Source of the DNA: JAJRAG01 sp050010535
GTDB lineage: Archaea > Thermoplasmatota > Thermoplasmata > Methanomassiliicoccales > JACIVX01
Length of the DNA stretch: 64,000 nt
Assembly (NCBI GenBank): GCA_050010535.1
Contig: JBEKKT010000019.1
Location: forward strand, 5,000 to 68,999
Direction of reading: 5' to 3'
In this document: piece after piece, positions 25,459 to 34,260 of the stretch
Position numbering within the stretch: position 1 is the first letter of the stretch
Layout: the number at the start of each line of letters is the position of its first letter
The notes under the pieces: generated by a model
Told to the model about the DNA's origin: nothing
Database searches by the model: none
The model's input: the letters and a program-made list of their open reading frames with translations, nothing else
Made by a program: the position numbers and the translations under genes

Positions 25459-25483
25459 AAGTATAATGACAGTCTCTATACTT
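25459..25483 (+). promoter_or_regulatory. TATA region with overlapping inverted repeat upstream of larA
   Basis: AAGTATA (25459-25465) and TATACTT (25477-25483) are a perfect 7-base inverted repeat with an 11-base spacer. The left arm overlaps a TATA-like element about 35 bases before the larA ATG. It looks like an operator for the larA-uxaA locus. The rest of the 25376-25496 gap shows nothing else. Confidence 0.45.
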
Positions 25484-25496
25484 CCCTTCAGATACA

Positions 25497-26774
25497 ATGA
25501 AAGTGGAATTGATCTACGGTTCTCGGGAGATCGATGTTGATATCCCGGACAGGAACGTGCTATGGGAGCTATGGCCCAATGATCTGCCCGCTGTCGAAGA
25601 CGAGGAGAACGCGATAAGGGACGCGATAATGAACCCGCTAGGGAGCGAGCGCCTGGAGAGACTCGTGAAGTCAGGAATGAAGGTTGTCATCATCGCGGAC
25701 GACCTTACTCGCCCCACTCCGAAGAAGCGGATTCTGCCCATATTGCTCAATGAGCTCAAGAAGGCCGGCGTAGCGGACAAAGACATCATGATACTGATTG
25801 CCCTCGGCACTCACAGATACATGACCGATGATGAGATACTTAGGGCGTTCGGTAAGGACGTTATCTCGCGGATCAGGATCGTGAACCACGAATGGATGAA
25901 CCCAGCAAGACTCATCTCTCTCGGGAAAACGGAGAACGGTACCCCAATCACTGTAAACAAGATTGCATATAATGCCGATTTCTTGATAGGTCTTGGCAGC
26001 ATAGTGCCGCACTGCTGGGCGGGGTTCTCAGGCGGAGCGAAAATTATCCAGCCGGGGATCTCAGGACCGGATACGACCGCCGCCACGCATCACTTGATCT
26101 TCGACGACGACAGCAAGGTGCTGTCCTTCGCAGGGATGGCCCGAAACAAGGTCATGAGCGAGATGCGAGTCGTTGCTCGACAGGCGGGTCTGGACTTCAT
26201 CGTGAACGTCGTGGTGAACTCCAAGAAAGAGGTCGTAAAGGTTGTCGCGGGGGATCTCGAGAAGGCTCACAACGCTGGTATCGATGCGGCCAGGGAGAAT
26301 TTCGTGCGGGAGATACCGCAGAGGGCGGACATTGTAGTCGAGGAGGCGTACCCAGCGGACTTCGACATGTGGCAGGCGACGAAGCCATTGTCGTATTCGA
26401 GGAGAGCGGTCAAGGATGGGGGAACTGTGATATTTCTGACCGCCGCTCCTGACGGAATATGCGCAAGCCATCCGTTCCTCGCCGAACACGGACGTTGCTC
26501 ATACTCCGAGCTCAGAAACATGATGATCTGCGACGAGGTTGTCGACAGGGTGGCAGGATCGTTGCTAATGCTGATCAAGAAGGGTGTGGAAGGTGTGAAC
26601 GTAATCGCGGTCTCCCCCGGGTTGACGCGCGAAATGAAGAGGCAGATGGCGATGGAGCACGCAGATACGATGGGAGAAGCCTTGAGAATGGCATTCGCGA
26701 GACACGGGAAAGACGCGACCGTGGGGATCGTCCATCACGGGGGAGACGTGCTTCCAGTGCTCAGGAAGACGTGA
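25497..26774 (+). CDS. larA: Nickel-dependent lactate racemase (LarA) family protein
   Basis: A 425-residue DUF2088/LarA homologue. Motifs: VVIIADDLTRPTPKKRILPI (about residues 63-82), IALGTHRYMTDDEI (about 101), and VPHCWAGFSGGAKIIQPGIS (about 160-180), which holds the His and the Lys that in LarA covalently binds the nickel-pincer (NPN) cofactor. The C-terminal domain includes AYPADFDMWQATKPLSYSRR and VGIVHHGGDVLPVLRK. LarA-type enzymes racemise or epimerise various alpha-hydroxy acids and sugar acids, so lactate is not assured. The neighbouring UxaA (altronate/sugar-acid dehydratase) genes suggest a sugar-acid substrate. Cofactor genes larB/C/E are not in this window. Confidence 0.92.
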   Translation: MKVELIYGSREIDVDIPDRNVLWELWPNDLPAVEDEENAIRDAIMNPLGSERLERLVKSGMKVVIIADDLTRPTPKKRILPILLNELKKAGVADKDIMILIALGTHRYMTDDEILRAFGKDVISRIRIVNHEWMNPARLISLGKTENGTPITVNKIAYNADFLIGLGSIVPHCWAGFSGGAKIIQPGISGPDTTAATHHLIFDDDSKVLSFAGMARNKVMSEMRVVARQAGLDFIVNVVVNSKKEVVKVVAGDLEKAHNAGIDAARENFVREIPQRADIVVEEAYPADFDMWQATKPLSYSRRAVKDGGTVIFLTAAPDGICASHPFLAEHGRCSYSELRNMMICDEVVDRVAGSLLMLIKKGVEGVNVIAVSPGLTREMKRQMAMEHADTMGEALRMAFARHGKDATVGIVHHGGDVLPVLRKT

Positions 26775-26837
26775 GTATATGGAAGGGTTGTTTATGCCTT
26801 ATTTCCATTTCGTGCACGCCACGGGAAGGGGGTTTGC

Positions 26838-27143
26838 ATGAAGGCAAAAGCCATCAGAATGAATGACAAAGATAACGTAGCTACTGCGATCAGTGACCTG
26901 GCATCCGGCGAGAAGGTCGTTGTCAGGAACGGGAAGGAGATGAATGTCACCGTCCGGGCTGACATTCAATTTGGCCACAAATTCGCATTGGTGGCGATAG
27001 GCAAGGGCGATGATGTCGTGAAGTACGGGGAGATCATCGGGAGAGCGACCGCGGACATAGCGAAAGGAGAACACGTTCACGTTCACAACATTGAGAGCTT
27101 GAGGGGCCGCGGGGACATTCACGATTTCAGCGCCAAGAAGTAA
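26838..27143 (+). CDS. UxaA-family small subunit (SAF domain)
   Basis: A 101-residue protein made of a single SAF domain (residues about 8-95): AISDLASGEKVVVRNGKEMN, GHKFALVAIGKGDDVVKYGE and IIGRATADIAKGEHVHVHNI. This is the N-terminal half of altronate dehydratase UxaA or the small subunit of split sugar-acid dehydratases. It sits 63 bases after larA and 51 bases before the decayed large subunit. It appears intact, although its partner is not. Confidence 0.88.
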   Translation: MKAKAIRMNDKDNVATAISDLASGEKVVVRNGKEMNVTVRADIQFGHKFALVAIGKGDDVVKYGEIIGRATADIAKGEHVHVHNIESLRGRGDIHDFSAKK

Positions 27144-27194
27144 GATCTCCAGAATGCCAGAAGGTGTTTTGCATGTCTTATTTCTTCCTCTGAT

Positions 27195-28274
27195 ATGAAA
27201 GGGACTATGGGGTCGAAACGAGGAATCACGGCGCCATCCTCTCCTCGATCGTGTGCGCTGATGAGGCGGCTAGGAAGATCGAAGAGCGCGTCGAGAACAC
27301 CCGGGCGTTCTTGCACCATGAGGGTTGCATCCAGATGGGAAAGGATTTGGAGCAGAGCCACTTGTCGGGTTCGGATCCAATTCCAACTGCCATTCGGTCC
27401 TTGTCGTGAGCCTCGGGTGTGAGGCGATCAATGCTCAGAGGCTGGCCGACGAAATAGCGAGAAGCGGGAAGCACGCGGAACTGATTACTATTCAGAGGTC
27501 TGGGGGACGCTGAAAGCTATAGACAAAGGCGTTCAGATTGCCAGGGTCATGGTTCATGAAGTATCCTCCCAGCATAGAAAGGAGTTCGGCATCTCCGAAC
27601 TTACGATTGGCATCAAGTACGGGGCGTACGACACGACGTCGGGCCTAGCCTCCAATCCGACCGTGGGGGTATGCGGCAGACTTCATAGTCGAGAACGGGG
27701 CCGAGCACATTCTTGCTAGAAGGGCGATAAACAAGGAGTTCGCCAGCAGGGTGTACGAGATCGTGAACAGGATGGAAAATGAGAGGAACGGCGTCGACAT
27801 CCGCGACTCGGAGCCGACGCCAGACTACACACGGGGCGCGCTGTCGAGCATCGAGGGGAAGTCCCTGGGCGTAACATTGAAAGCCGGTACCTCGCCGCTC
27901 AGAGAGGTGATCGAGTGGCCGAGAGGCCGAACCACAAGAGCCTGGTATTCATGGATTCTCACGGAAGGGAGGTCGAGGTCGTCTCGGGATTCATGGCGAG
28001 CGGGGCTCAGGTCGTCGTCTTTTCGACCGGTCTTGGCGCGCCATTCGGGCTTCCCGTCGTGCCAGTGATGAAGGTGACTGGAAATCCCGATACCGCCTGG
28101 GAGCTCGAGACGACATCGACGTCTCCGGTATCATTACTGAGCGAGAAACCATTACTAAGTCGGGGCAAGAAGATCCACGAAGAGATACTCAAGGTGGTCT
28201 CCGGGAAGGAGGTCAAATCGGAGACCTCGGGCTACCGCTTTGTCGACATATGGCGCATCGGTCCGACGCTCTAG
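27195..28274 (+). pseudogene. Decayed UxaA-family dehydratase large subunit
   Basis: Pieces of a UxaA C-terminal (catalytic) domain occur in order but in changing frames. The pieces are: NHGAILSSIVCADEAARKIE and FLHHEGCIQMGKDLEQSH; then FGSNSNCHSVLVVSLGCEAI; then KAIDKGVQIARVMVHEVSSQ and YDTTSGLASNPTVG; then ADFIVENG joined directly to AEHILARRAINKE; then NHKSLVFMDSHGREVEVVSG to the end DIWRIGPTL. At least five frame changes are needed, and the segment between IVENG and AEHIL lacks about a dozen codons present in relatives. An in-frame TGA follows IQRSGGR. No intact product is possible. The remnants keep family order and spacing, so decay is fairly recent. Confidence 0.9.
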
Positions 28275-28357
28275 GACAATTGCACATCGTCCGATTAGGG
28301 TCTCGGGCTTCCGAGCAAATCGTTATTTGAGACTCACTTCATAACCTCAGTTCATTT

Positions 28358-30676
28358 ATGGCGGACGAAAAGAAGGTCGGCTCCGGCACTGTAGAGGTAT
28401 CGCTTAGACGTGACCTTGGCCTCTTAGAGGTCCTGATGATAGGCATTGGGCCCAATATCGGCTCGTCGATATTCATACTAATTGGCTTTGCCGTTGGTAT
28501 CGCTGGACCCGCCATCATTGTTGCCTTTGTACTCAACTTCTTTGTCACTCTTTTGACGGCGGTTTCCTATGCTGAATTGAGCAGTGCCTTTCCGGAGACT
28601 GGAGGAGGTTACCGGTGGATCAAAGAAGGTCTGTTTCCTCCCTTCGGATTTCTGGGTGGCTGGATGTCATGGGTTGGGCACTGCATAGCGTGTGCTGTGT
28701 ATGCGCTTGGTTTCGGTTGGGGGGTTAGTGCGCTCCTGTCCCAGTACAACATTCTATTCTTCGGACTCTCGCCGGACGATATCGCGAAATTGTTCGCATC
28801 TCTGATCGCGGCCTTCTTCATCTATCTGAACTACAGAGGGGTCAAGGGCGCAGGAAGATCCGAGATAATAGTCTCTTCCTTCCTGATAGGGATAATCATC
28901 ATCTACATCCTATTCTGCGCGCTAGCCATCTTCAATGGGGGCATGGTTTCCAATGCCTTCGAACCGTTCTTCCCGCCGATGGCACTCATGAGCATTGCCA
29001 CGTCGATGGGATTCACATTCATGATCTTCGAAGGGTACGAGGTTGTCGCCCAGACGGGTGAAGAGGCGAAGAATCCCGAGAAGACCGTGCCGAAGGCAAT
29101 GTTTCTCTGCATAACCATTAGTGCCGTTATCTTCGTACTGGTCGCCATCGTGACTATCGCCGTTCTGGGATGGAAGCCGATATCCGACCTAGTGGCGATG
29201 AACCGTGGGCAGGACGCACTCGTCGTCGCCTCACAGGAGGTGGTACCAGTACTCGGAGGGGCGCTGATTTCAATCGGCATAATAGTGGGATCAATTGCGG
29301 CTGTCAATTCAATTGTGTATTCATCTTCAAGGGTCTCATTCGCCATGGGTCGGGACGGTAACCTCCCAACAGTCTTCGGGAGGCTGCATCCGAAGAAACA
29401 GACTCCTTCTGCTGCTCTCCTCATTAGCGGTGCGATAATAGTCTCCGCATGCGTGTTTTTGCCACTCAATCAAGTTGCCGCAACGGCGGATATCCTTATT
29501 TTACTCCTATTTACGTTCGTGAATGTTGCCGCTTTGTCTCTCAGGAAGAAGAGACCTGATGTGAAGAGGCATTTCGTCACACCTTTCTTCCCTTATATTC
29601 CTTTAGCTGGCATTGCTTCGAAACTCTTTCTTGCCGTGACGCTGTTCAACTATGAGCCCCTTGCCTGGTACTTCGCATTCGCCGTCATCTTCATCGGACT
29701 ATTCATGTTCTACTTCGCCAAGGGCAGGAAGGAGATCGAGAAGGCGGAGATCCCGATCAGAGCGCCGCTCACAAAGGAGGAGTTGGCAAGATACAGGGTG
29801 CTTATCCCGATCGACGACCCGAAGAACATGCCTATTATCGATCTCGGGTGCTTGCTTGCCTCGAAGCACAAGGGTGAGTTGCTCCTGACCAGCGTCATAG
29901 AGGTTCCCACCTCTGTACCGATCGATGCGGTCGACAAGCAGAGGGTTGACCAACGCAAGAACATGTTGGAGAAACTGAAGAAGTATGCGGAGCTGAGGGG
30001 AGTTGAGACGAGAGCACTCGTGTCCGTTTCCCACGAGGTCGTCACTGCTGTCGTGGACACGGCGAAAGAAGAGGCCGCTAACGTCATACTCGTCGGCTGG
30101 AAAGGATACACTCGCACGAAGAAAATGGTCCTCGGGAGGAAGATGGACGCGTTGCTGAGACAGACGCCTTGCGACGTCATAGTCCTGAGGTCCGAGGAGA
30201 GGCTGAGGCCCGACAACATCCTCGTGCTCTCGGGTGGGTTATGGCACGTGAGCAAAGCGACCGAGGTCGCTGCCGACATCGCGGTCGCGGAGAAATCCAG
30301 GGTCACGATCCTAAACGTCGTGGTGAACGAGAAGTATCTGACCAAGGCCAGAGAGTATTCGAAGAGGTTGAAGGAGATCGTCGAGTCTGCAGGAGCGCCT
30401 GTCATCACAAAGGAGATCAGGCCGGAGACGATAATCGGCGGCGTCGTGGCAGAGTCTATGGATTATGATCTGCTGATCATCGGTGCGAGCGCTGCGAAGC
30501 GTTGGGAAAAGTTCGCTTTCGGCCCAATACAGGACAAGATCGCACAGACGGCGAAATGCTCCGTGCTCGTCTACAAGAGGGTCATCGGTACCGAGATAGC
30601 TCCAGAGGCCAATCAGCCTGACGGTCCCCATGCTGAGCGACAAGAGTCTGGAACTCGTCAACGAAACGAGGAGTGA
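28358..30676 (+). CDS. APC-family amino acid transporter fused to two universal-stress-protein domains
   Basis: A 772-residue membrane protein. Residues about 20-455 carry about twelve hydrophobic segments of the amino acid-polyamine-organocation family, starting with IGIGPNIGSSIFILIGFAVG (the unwound TM1 binding motif) and including TGGGYRWIKEGLFPPFGFLG. Residues about 468-605 and 612-745 are two UspA domains (YRVLIPIDDPKNMPIIDLGC; ILVGWKGYTRTKKMVLGRKM; LLIIGASAAKRWEKFAFGPI), probably cytoplasmic nucleotide-binding regulators. Such transporter-Usp fusions are common in archaea. The last 30 residues overlap the 3' end of the opposing DHH gene by 95 bases. Confidence 0.94.
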   Translation: MADEKKVGSGTVEVSLRRDLGLLEVLMIGIGPNIGSSIFILIGFAVGIAGPAIIVAFVLNFFVTLLTAVSYAELSSAFPETGGGYRWIKEGLFPPFGFLGGWMSWVGHCIACAVYALGFGWGVSALLSQYNILFFGLSPDDIAKLFASLIAAFFIYLNYRGVKGAGRSEIIVSSFLIGIIIIYILFCALAIFNGGMVSNAFEPFFPPMALMSIATSMGFTFMIFEGYEVVAQTGEEAKNPEKTVPKAMFLCITISAVIFVLVAIVTIAVLGWKPISDLVAMNRGQDALVVASQEVVPVLGGALISIGIIVGSIAAVNSIVYSSSRVSFAMGRDGNLPTVFGRLHPKKQTPSAALLISGAIIVSACVFLPLNQVAATADILILLLFTFVNVAALSLRKKRPDVKRHFVTPFFPYIPLAGIASKLFLAVTLFNYEPLAWYFAFAVIFIGLFMFYFAKGRKEIEKAEIPIRAPLTKEELARYRVLIPIDDPKNMPIIDLGCLLASKHKGELLLTSVIEVPTSVPIDAVDKQRVDQRKNMLEKLKKYAELRGVETRALVSVSHEVVTAVVDTAKEEAANVILVGWKGYTRTKKMVLGRKMDALLRQTPCDVIVLRSEERLRPDNILVLSGGLWHVSKATEVAADIAVAEKSRVTILNVVVNEKYLTKAREYSKRLKEIVESAGAPVITKEIRPETIIGGVVAESMDYDLLIIGASAAKRWEKFAFGPIQDKIAQTAKCSVLVYKRVIGTEIAPEANQPDGPHAERQESGTRQRNEE

Positions 30677-31604
30677 GGTCCGTAGGTATCCTCGCTCCCG
30701 CGCTTGTCGGGTGTCCTCCACCTCCGAGGCCGTGAACTGAAGTAAACTCCTCGGTGAACCTGCCGAGGTTGACGCCTCCGTGACGGAGCCCTCTCATCGA
30801 CACGGAGGAGTGCTCCTTTCTCTCGTTTATCATCACGGCGTAGCTGCATCCGCGCTCTTTCGCGACTTCCACAAGAGCTTTGGTGCCGAAGCCATGCAGA
30901 GATCGCCTCTTATCCTTGAACTCCAGAATGCAGATGGACCCCTCGACCCTTGCGCCGTGCTCCACCCTTGCGAGCGCTCTCGGCCACCGTTTCTCGTTCT
31001 GGACTTGGAGGTATCTGCGCTTGATCAGGCCCACCTCGGACGGCCAGCACCCAGAGGAGAGGCGAGAGCTGGCGTGGAGCCTGAAAACGTCGTCCTCGAT
31101 GTTGAATCGCCAGGAGTAGTCAAGTATCCTCGCCTCCTCCTCAAGGCGCCTGATCCCGTGAGTCCTGGCTTGATCTTGAAGAAGCTCTGTGTCACAGAAC
31201 TCCATCAGGTCCGCTATGGCGACGAGCTTCTTCATGTGACCGCTCGATTTGAATTGATGGTACATAGCCCCCGCGGCGCTCATTCCTTCTCTGATCAGAC
31301 AGATGTCCTGGATCGACTCTGGAACGAATGAAGGCTGGTGGTGATCTATAGCGATGATGTCCTGCGACTCTCTTCTCTGTTCTATTAATCTCGCCAGCTC
31401 AGGGACAACCGCAAGGTCGACCAAGAATACCCGGCTCGAGAATTCGTCCTTCGAGAAGACCTTCGCTCCGGCGGTCGGCGAGGTGACGAACGAGACGCGA
31501 GAGCCTGGAAAGACGTCCAGAAAGATCGCTGCACAAACAATGCCATCGACATTTCCTCGGGTAACGAGGTGAACGTCCCTCTCGTCCCTGGAAAGGCTTC
31601 CCAT
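30582..31604 (-). CDS. DHH/DHHA1-family phosphoesterase
   Basis: The frame extends to 31715, but an AATATATTAC box at 31628-31637 predicts a leaderless start at ATG 31604 (MGSLSRDERDVHLVTRGNVD, 340 residues). The DHH motifs are LVTRGNVDGIVCAAIFLDVF (DHD-type block altered to GNVDG), VFLVDLAVVPEL and IIAIDHHQPSFVPE. The C-terminal DHHA1 signature is VHGLGGGGHPTSAGARIP. Family members are Mn-dependent phosphodiesterases acting on nucleic acid ends or cyclic dinucleotides; the exact substrate is unclear. The first motif has Asn in place of the usual His/Ser but keeps the Asp. Confidence 0.86.
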   Translation of the reverse strand: MGSLSRDERDVHLVTRGNVDGIVCAAIFLDVFPGSRVSFVTSPTAGAKVFSKDEFSSRVFLVDLAVVPELARLIEQRRESQDIIAIDHHQPSFVPESIQDICLIREGMSAAGAMYHQFKSSGHMKKLVAIADLMEFCDTELLQDQARTHGIRRLEEEARILDYSWRFNIEDDVFRLHASSRLSSGCWPSEVGLIKRRYLQVQNEKRWPRALARVEHGARVEGSICILEFKDKRRSLHGFGTKALVEVAKERGCSYAVMINERKEHSSVSMRGLRHGGVNLGRFTEEFTSVHGLGGGGHPTSAGARIPTDLTPRFVDEFQTLVAQHGDRQADWPLELSRYR

Positions 31605-31886
31605 CCCACGCGAGTATTGTTTTCCAGAATATATTACTTTATTGAGAGGATGAAGCCTGGGGAGTCGCAAGAGGGAGGTTTCAAGTCTCCCTGGTTCTCC
31701 GGGAGACCCCATCAAGAGGAGACATTGTCAGCGGGTGGGCCCCCTTGACCAGTTCATGAGAGAATCAACGTGCAGAGCTTCGTACTATGCATGTACACGT
31801 ACTGGCTATAGCGCAGGATAAGTGCCGAAGCTTACTTTCGACAAGGACGGAGGTTTCATATTGATGCCCCGTGCTGAGGTGATTGA
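31605..31886. other. Intergenic region with one hairpin
   Basis: No convincing gene is seen. GTCTCCC (31685-31691) and GGGAGAC (31701-31707) form a 7-base stem with a 9-base loop. The TATA box of the DHH gene lies at its left end, and the weak GAGGTGA ribosome-binding site of the next gene at its right end. Confidence 0.5.
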
Positions 31887-32588
31887 GTGAAATCGGAAAA
31901 GGATTTGATGGTTGGCGAGATGTTCCGCTTAGTTGGAAGGGAACACGGTTACGACGATGTCAAGGCCCGATTCTATCCGTTCAAGGAATTCAAGAGCACA
32001 TGGTGTCGCAACGGTCAAACGGCGGAGTTCCGGATATCGGATTACATCCAATGGGCCAATGATGAGGTTCTTGAGGATTTCGCACGTTGCGTGTTCGGCA
32101 GAATTTCGAACAGAGGACGCAGAGAGGTGTACACCGACCGGCTCAGAAGATGGCTGCAATCTCAGGAGTTCATTTTGAGGAACCGTACGCTTTATCTCGA
32201 GCGCAGCCGAAACCTAACTCTCTCCCCCGCCGGCCAGGTCCTCGACCTCCGCGAGATACGGGCGAATCTCAAGGACAAGGGTCTAATCGAGGATTCCTCC
32301 GATGCATTTCTGAGTTGGACCGTCTGCGGCAATGTGCACAGGGTAGGATACTGCAGCGTCATAATGAGAGTGATCGCAATCAGTTCGGTCCTCGACACCA
32401 TATCGATGCCGGACTATGTGGTGGAGTACGTCCTGTATCATGAGATACTCCACCTCGAATCGGGACTGGGTTCGCTGCCCTCCGGACACGGCCGGGAGTT
32501 CAGGATGAAGGAGAAGATGTATCCGAAGTGGAGAGAGGCTGACGAATGGCTCAAGAAAGTGGCTTCTAGGAAGGAACTCGGGACGTAG
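31887..32588 (+). CDS. SprT/YgjP-like zinc metallopeptidase domain protein
   Basis: A 233-residue protein starting at GTG 31887, just after GAGGTGA. The C-terminal half has VEYVLYHEILHLESGLGSLP (HExxH zinc motif HEILH, about residue 192) and GHGREFRMKEKMYPKWREAD (downstream third ligand His and conserved Tyr-Pro-x-Trp), typical of SprT-like/YgjP (DUF45) metallopeptidases. The N-terminal half is basic and helical (RISNRGRREVYTDRLRRWLQ) and I do not recognise it. SprT-like proteins can process DNA-protein crosslinks; the adjacent OB-HD gene also suggests nucleic acid work, but that is inference. Confidence 0.85.
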   Translation: MKSEKDLMVGEMFRLVGREHGYDDVKARFYPFKEFKSTWCRNGQTAEFRISDYIQWANDEVLEDFARCVFGRISNRGRREVYTDRLRRWLQSQEFILRNRTLYLERSRNLTLSPAGQVLDLREIRANLKDKGLIEDSSDAFLSWTVCGNVHRVGYCSVIMRVIAISSVLDTISMPDYVVEYVLYHEILHLESGLGSLPSGHGREFRMKEKMYPKWREADEWLKKVASRKELGT

Positions 32589-32635
32589 GTCGCAGCGACA
32601 AAGGTATCAGGTCGTCGGTTCATAGTCTTAATGAA

Positions 32636-33611
32636 GTGAGGGATGTGGTAGGAAAGCGCCAGTTCGTCAGGAATGTCACATTGGGAGATGATGTGGATGA
32701 CGTCTTCTCTGTCAAGTACAAGAAGCCCAAAGTACGCAAATGGGTTTATGTTCGAGGTCAGGGTCGCGGACCGCACTGGGGATATAACCGTGAAGTTTTG
32801 GGGTCCTGCCGACGAAGCCTCTGTCCGCAGGATCTACGACGCCTTTAGGGACGGGGACGTTGTCCGAATCAAGGGCCAGGCTACCACCTACAGAGACGTG
32901 ATGGAGATTTCAGTGAACGCCGAAAGCGGAGGACTTGTAAGGCCGGTTCAATCATCGGAATACAGTTACGGTGACTTCGTCGGAAGCAGTGAGAAGGATC
33001 CCAATCAGATGATGACCCAATTGAACTCCCACATCGAGAAGATAGAGAATCCTCATTTGCAGAGATTGCTCTCATCCTTCTTCTCGGACGAGGGGTTCGT
33101 TGATAAGTTCAAGCGCGCTCCGGCATCTATATCCATTCACGCTAACTGGATTGGCGGCCTTCTTGAACACACTCTCAACGTCACAGATATCTGCGATTTC
33201 CTCACGAAGACGTACCCCAAACTGGACAAGGACCTGCTGTTGGCTGGTGCTATTCTCCACGATATTGGAAAGGTTATCGAGTACTCCGTCACTACGAACA
33301 TAGACGAGTCGACTGATGGCATGCTGAGAGGACACATCGTCGCTGGTGCTGAGATGATCACGGGGGCCTGCGAGAACATACCGGATTTCCCGGAGAACCT
33401 GAAGCTGAAGATGGCCCACATGATATTAAGCCATCACGGAAAACCCGAGCAGGGCTCTCCGAAGAAACCCCAGTTCCCGGAAGCTGCGGTGGTCAACCTC
33501 GCGGACGATATGGATGCACAGATCGAACAATACATCAGGGTGAAGGGAGAGGCTCAGACCGATGATCAATGGGCATACAGCAAGCGTCTTGGATTGATCT
33601 ACCTCGGTTAG
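32636..33611 (+). CDS. OB-fold/HD-domain protein (YhaM-like 3'-5' exoribonuclease), one-base frameshift
   Basis: The frame from GTG 32636 reads DVVGKRQFVRNVTLGDDVDD and FSVKYKKPK, then must shift by one base near 32730 to continue as YANGFMFEVRVADRTGDITV to the stop at 33611. Removing one A from CCCAAAG restores a 324-residue protein. It consists of an OB nucleic-acid-binding domain (about 1-105), then an HD phosphohydrolase domain with HANWIGGLLEHTLNV, LAGAILHDIGKVIEYS (HD), MILSHHGKPEQGSPKKP and VNLADDMDAQIEQY. This is the YhaM/CBF1 layout, a Mn-dependent 3'-5' exonuclease. The indel may be a sequencing error. Confidence 0.85.
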
Positions 33612-33880
33612 TCGTTGCTTGTTGGCTCGAACGTGTACGAACACCTATCAAGCCCCCTCATTTGGTTTGGATGCCACGGAAAGGCCTGACAGAATGGAGC
33701 GCGATTGGCGTACATCGTGCAGGTCCACAAGCCATCGACAAGGGCGAGGAACTGACACTGGCCGTTCTCCGGAAGTCCGTTCTCCCGATAGAATTCCCTC
33801 GCGTCCTCGTCTATTAGAAACCGTGGCTTGCAACAATCCCCGCAGCGGTTGCAATCCCCTTTCCGGAGGAAGTTTGTCAT
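33608..33880 (-). CDS. YkgJ-family cysteine-cluster protein
   Basis: Starting at ATG 33880 this is a 90-residue protein with CNRCGDCCKPRFLI, then CQFLALVDGLWTCTMYANRA and PFCQAFPW. This C-x2-C-x2-CC pattern plus three further cysteines defines the YkgJ/UPF0153 zinc- or iron-cluster family, whose function is unknown. An upstream extension to 34018 runs into the structured intergenic region and lacks coding character. Its 3' end overlaps the OB-HD gene by four bases, tail to tail. Confidence 0.85.
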   Translation of the reverse strand: MTNFLRKGDCNRCGDCCKPRFLIDEDAREFYRENGLPENGQCQFLALVDGLWTCTMYANRAPFCQAFPWHPNQMRGLDRCSYTFEPTSND

Positions 33881-33967
33881 CCTCTCAGTGATTGGTCTGC
33901 AGTCTATTTTGATTTCTCTATGTGCAAGAGTCCAGGTGAGTGAAGAGCAGACCGTTAAGAGGGGTGT

Positions 33968-34222
33968 CCCCCAGCCATAACAGATTGGTTCACGGAAGGG
34001 CGTAGCCCGCCTCCCCACACTGACCCAGGCTGGGGGTTTTTGTCGTGCATCGGGGTTGGTCCCCAGTCATAACCCGACGTCTCGTCGCCGTTCCTGGAGC
34101 GACCCATTATGTCGATGCACTGTCGCCCCCAGAATCCAGGAAGAATCACGGATCATCATCCAATCTCCGAGGGCAGTACGAGTTACGTGGAGCTGTGTAA
34201 TAACACTTTCGATTGTACTGCC
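33968..34222. other. Highly structured intergenic region, candidate non-coding RNA or mobile-element remnant
   Basis: Three perfect stems follow one another. Stem 1: CCCCCAGCC (33968-33976) with GGCTGGGGG (34028-34036), enclosing a GGGC-GTA-GCCC hairpin (33998-34008) and followed by TTTTT. Stem 2: GTGCATCG (34045-34052) with CGATGCAC (34113-34120), enclosing CGGGGTT/AACCCG (34051-34076) and GTCGC/GCGAC (34084-34103), a three-way junction. Stem 3: GGCAGTAC (34172-34179) with GTACTGCC (34215-34222). No protein frame here looks real. It lacks the SRP GGAA/AGCAG loop and the RNase P core as far as I can read, so I leave the identity open. Confidence 0.5.
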
Positions 34223-34260
34223 ACATGGCTTATCGCTGTCCCATGTCGATATTGGTCTAG

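Noticed and set aside
33955..34149. 64-residue minus-strand frame through the structured region
   Set aside because: Gly/Pro/Trp-rich product of the stems, no start signal, and hairpins explain the sequence better.
33968..34222. SRP RNA or RNase P RNA
   Set aside because: The GGAA/AGCAG apical motif of SRP helix 8 and the RNase P core sequences are not found on either strand.
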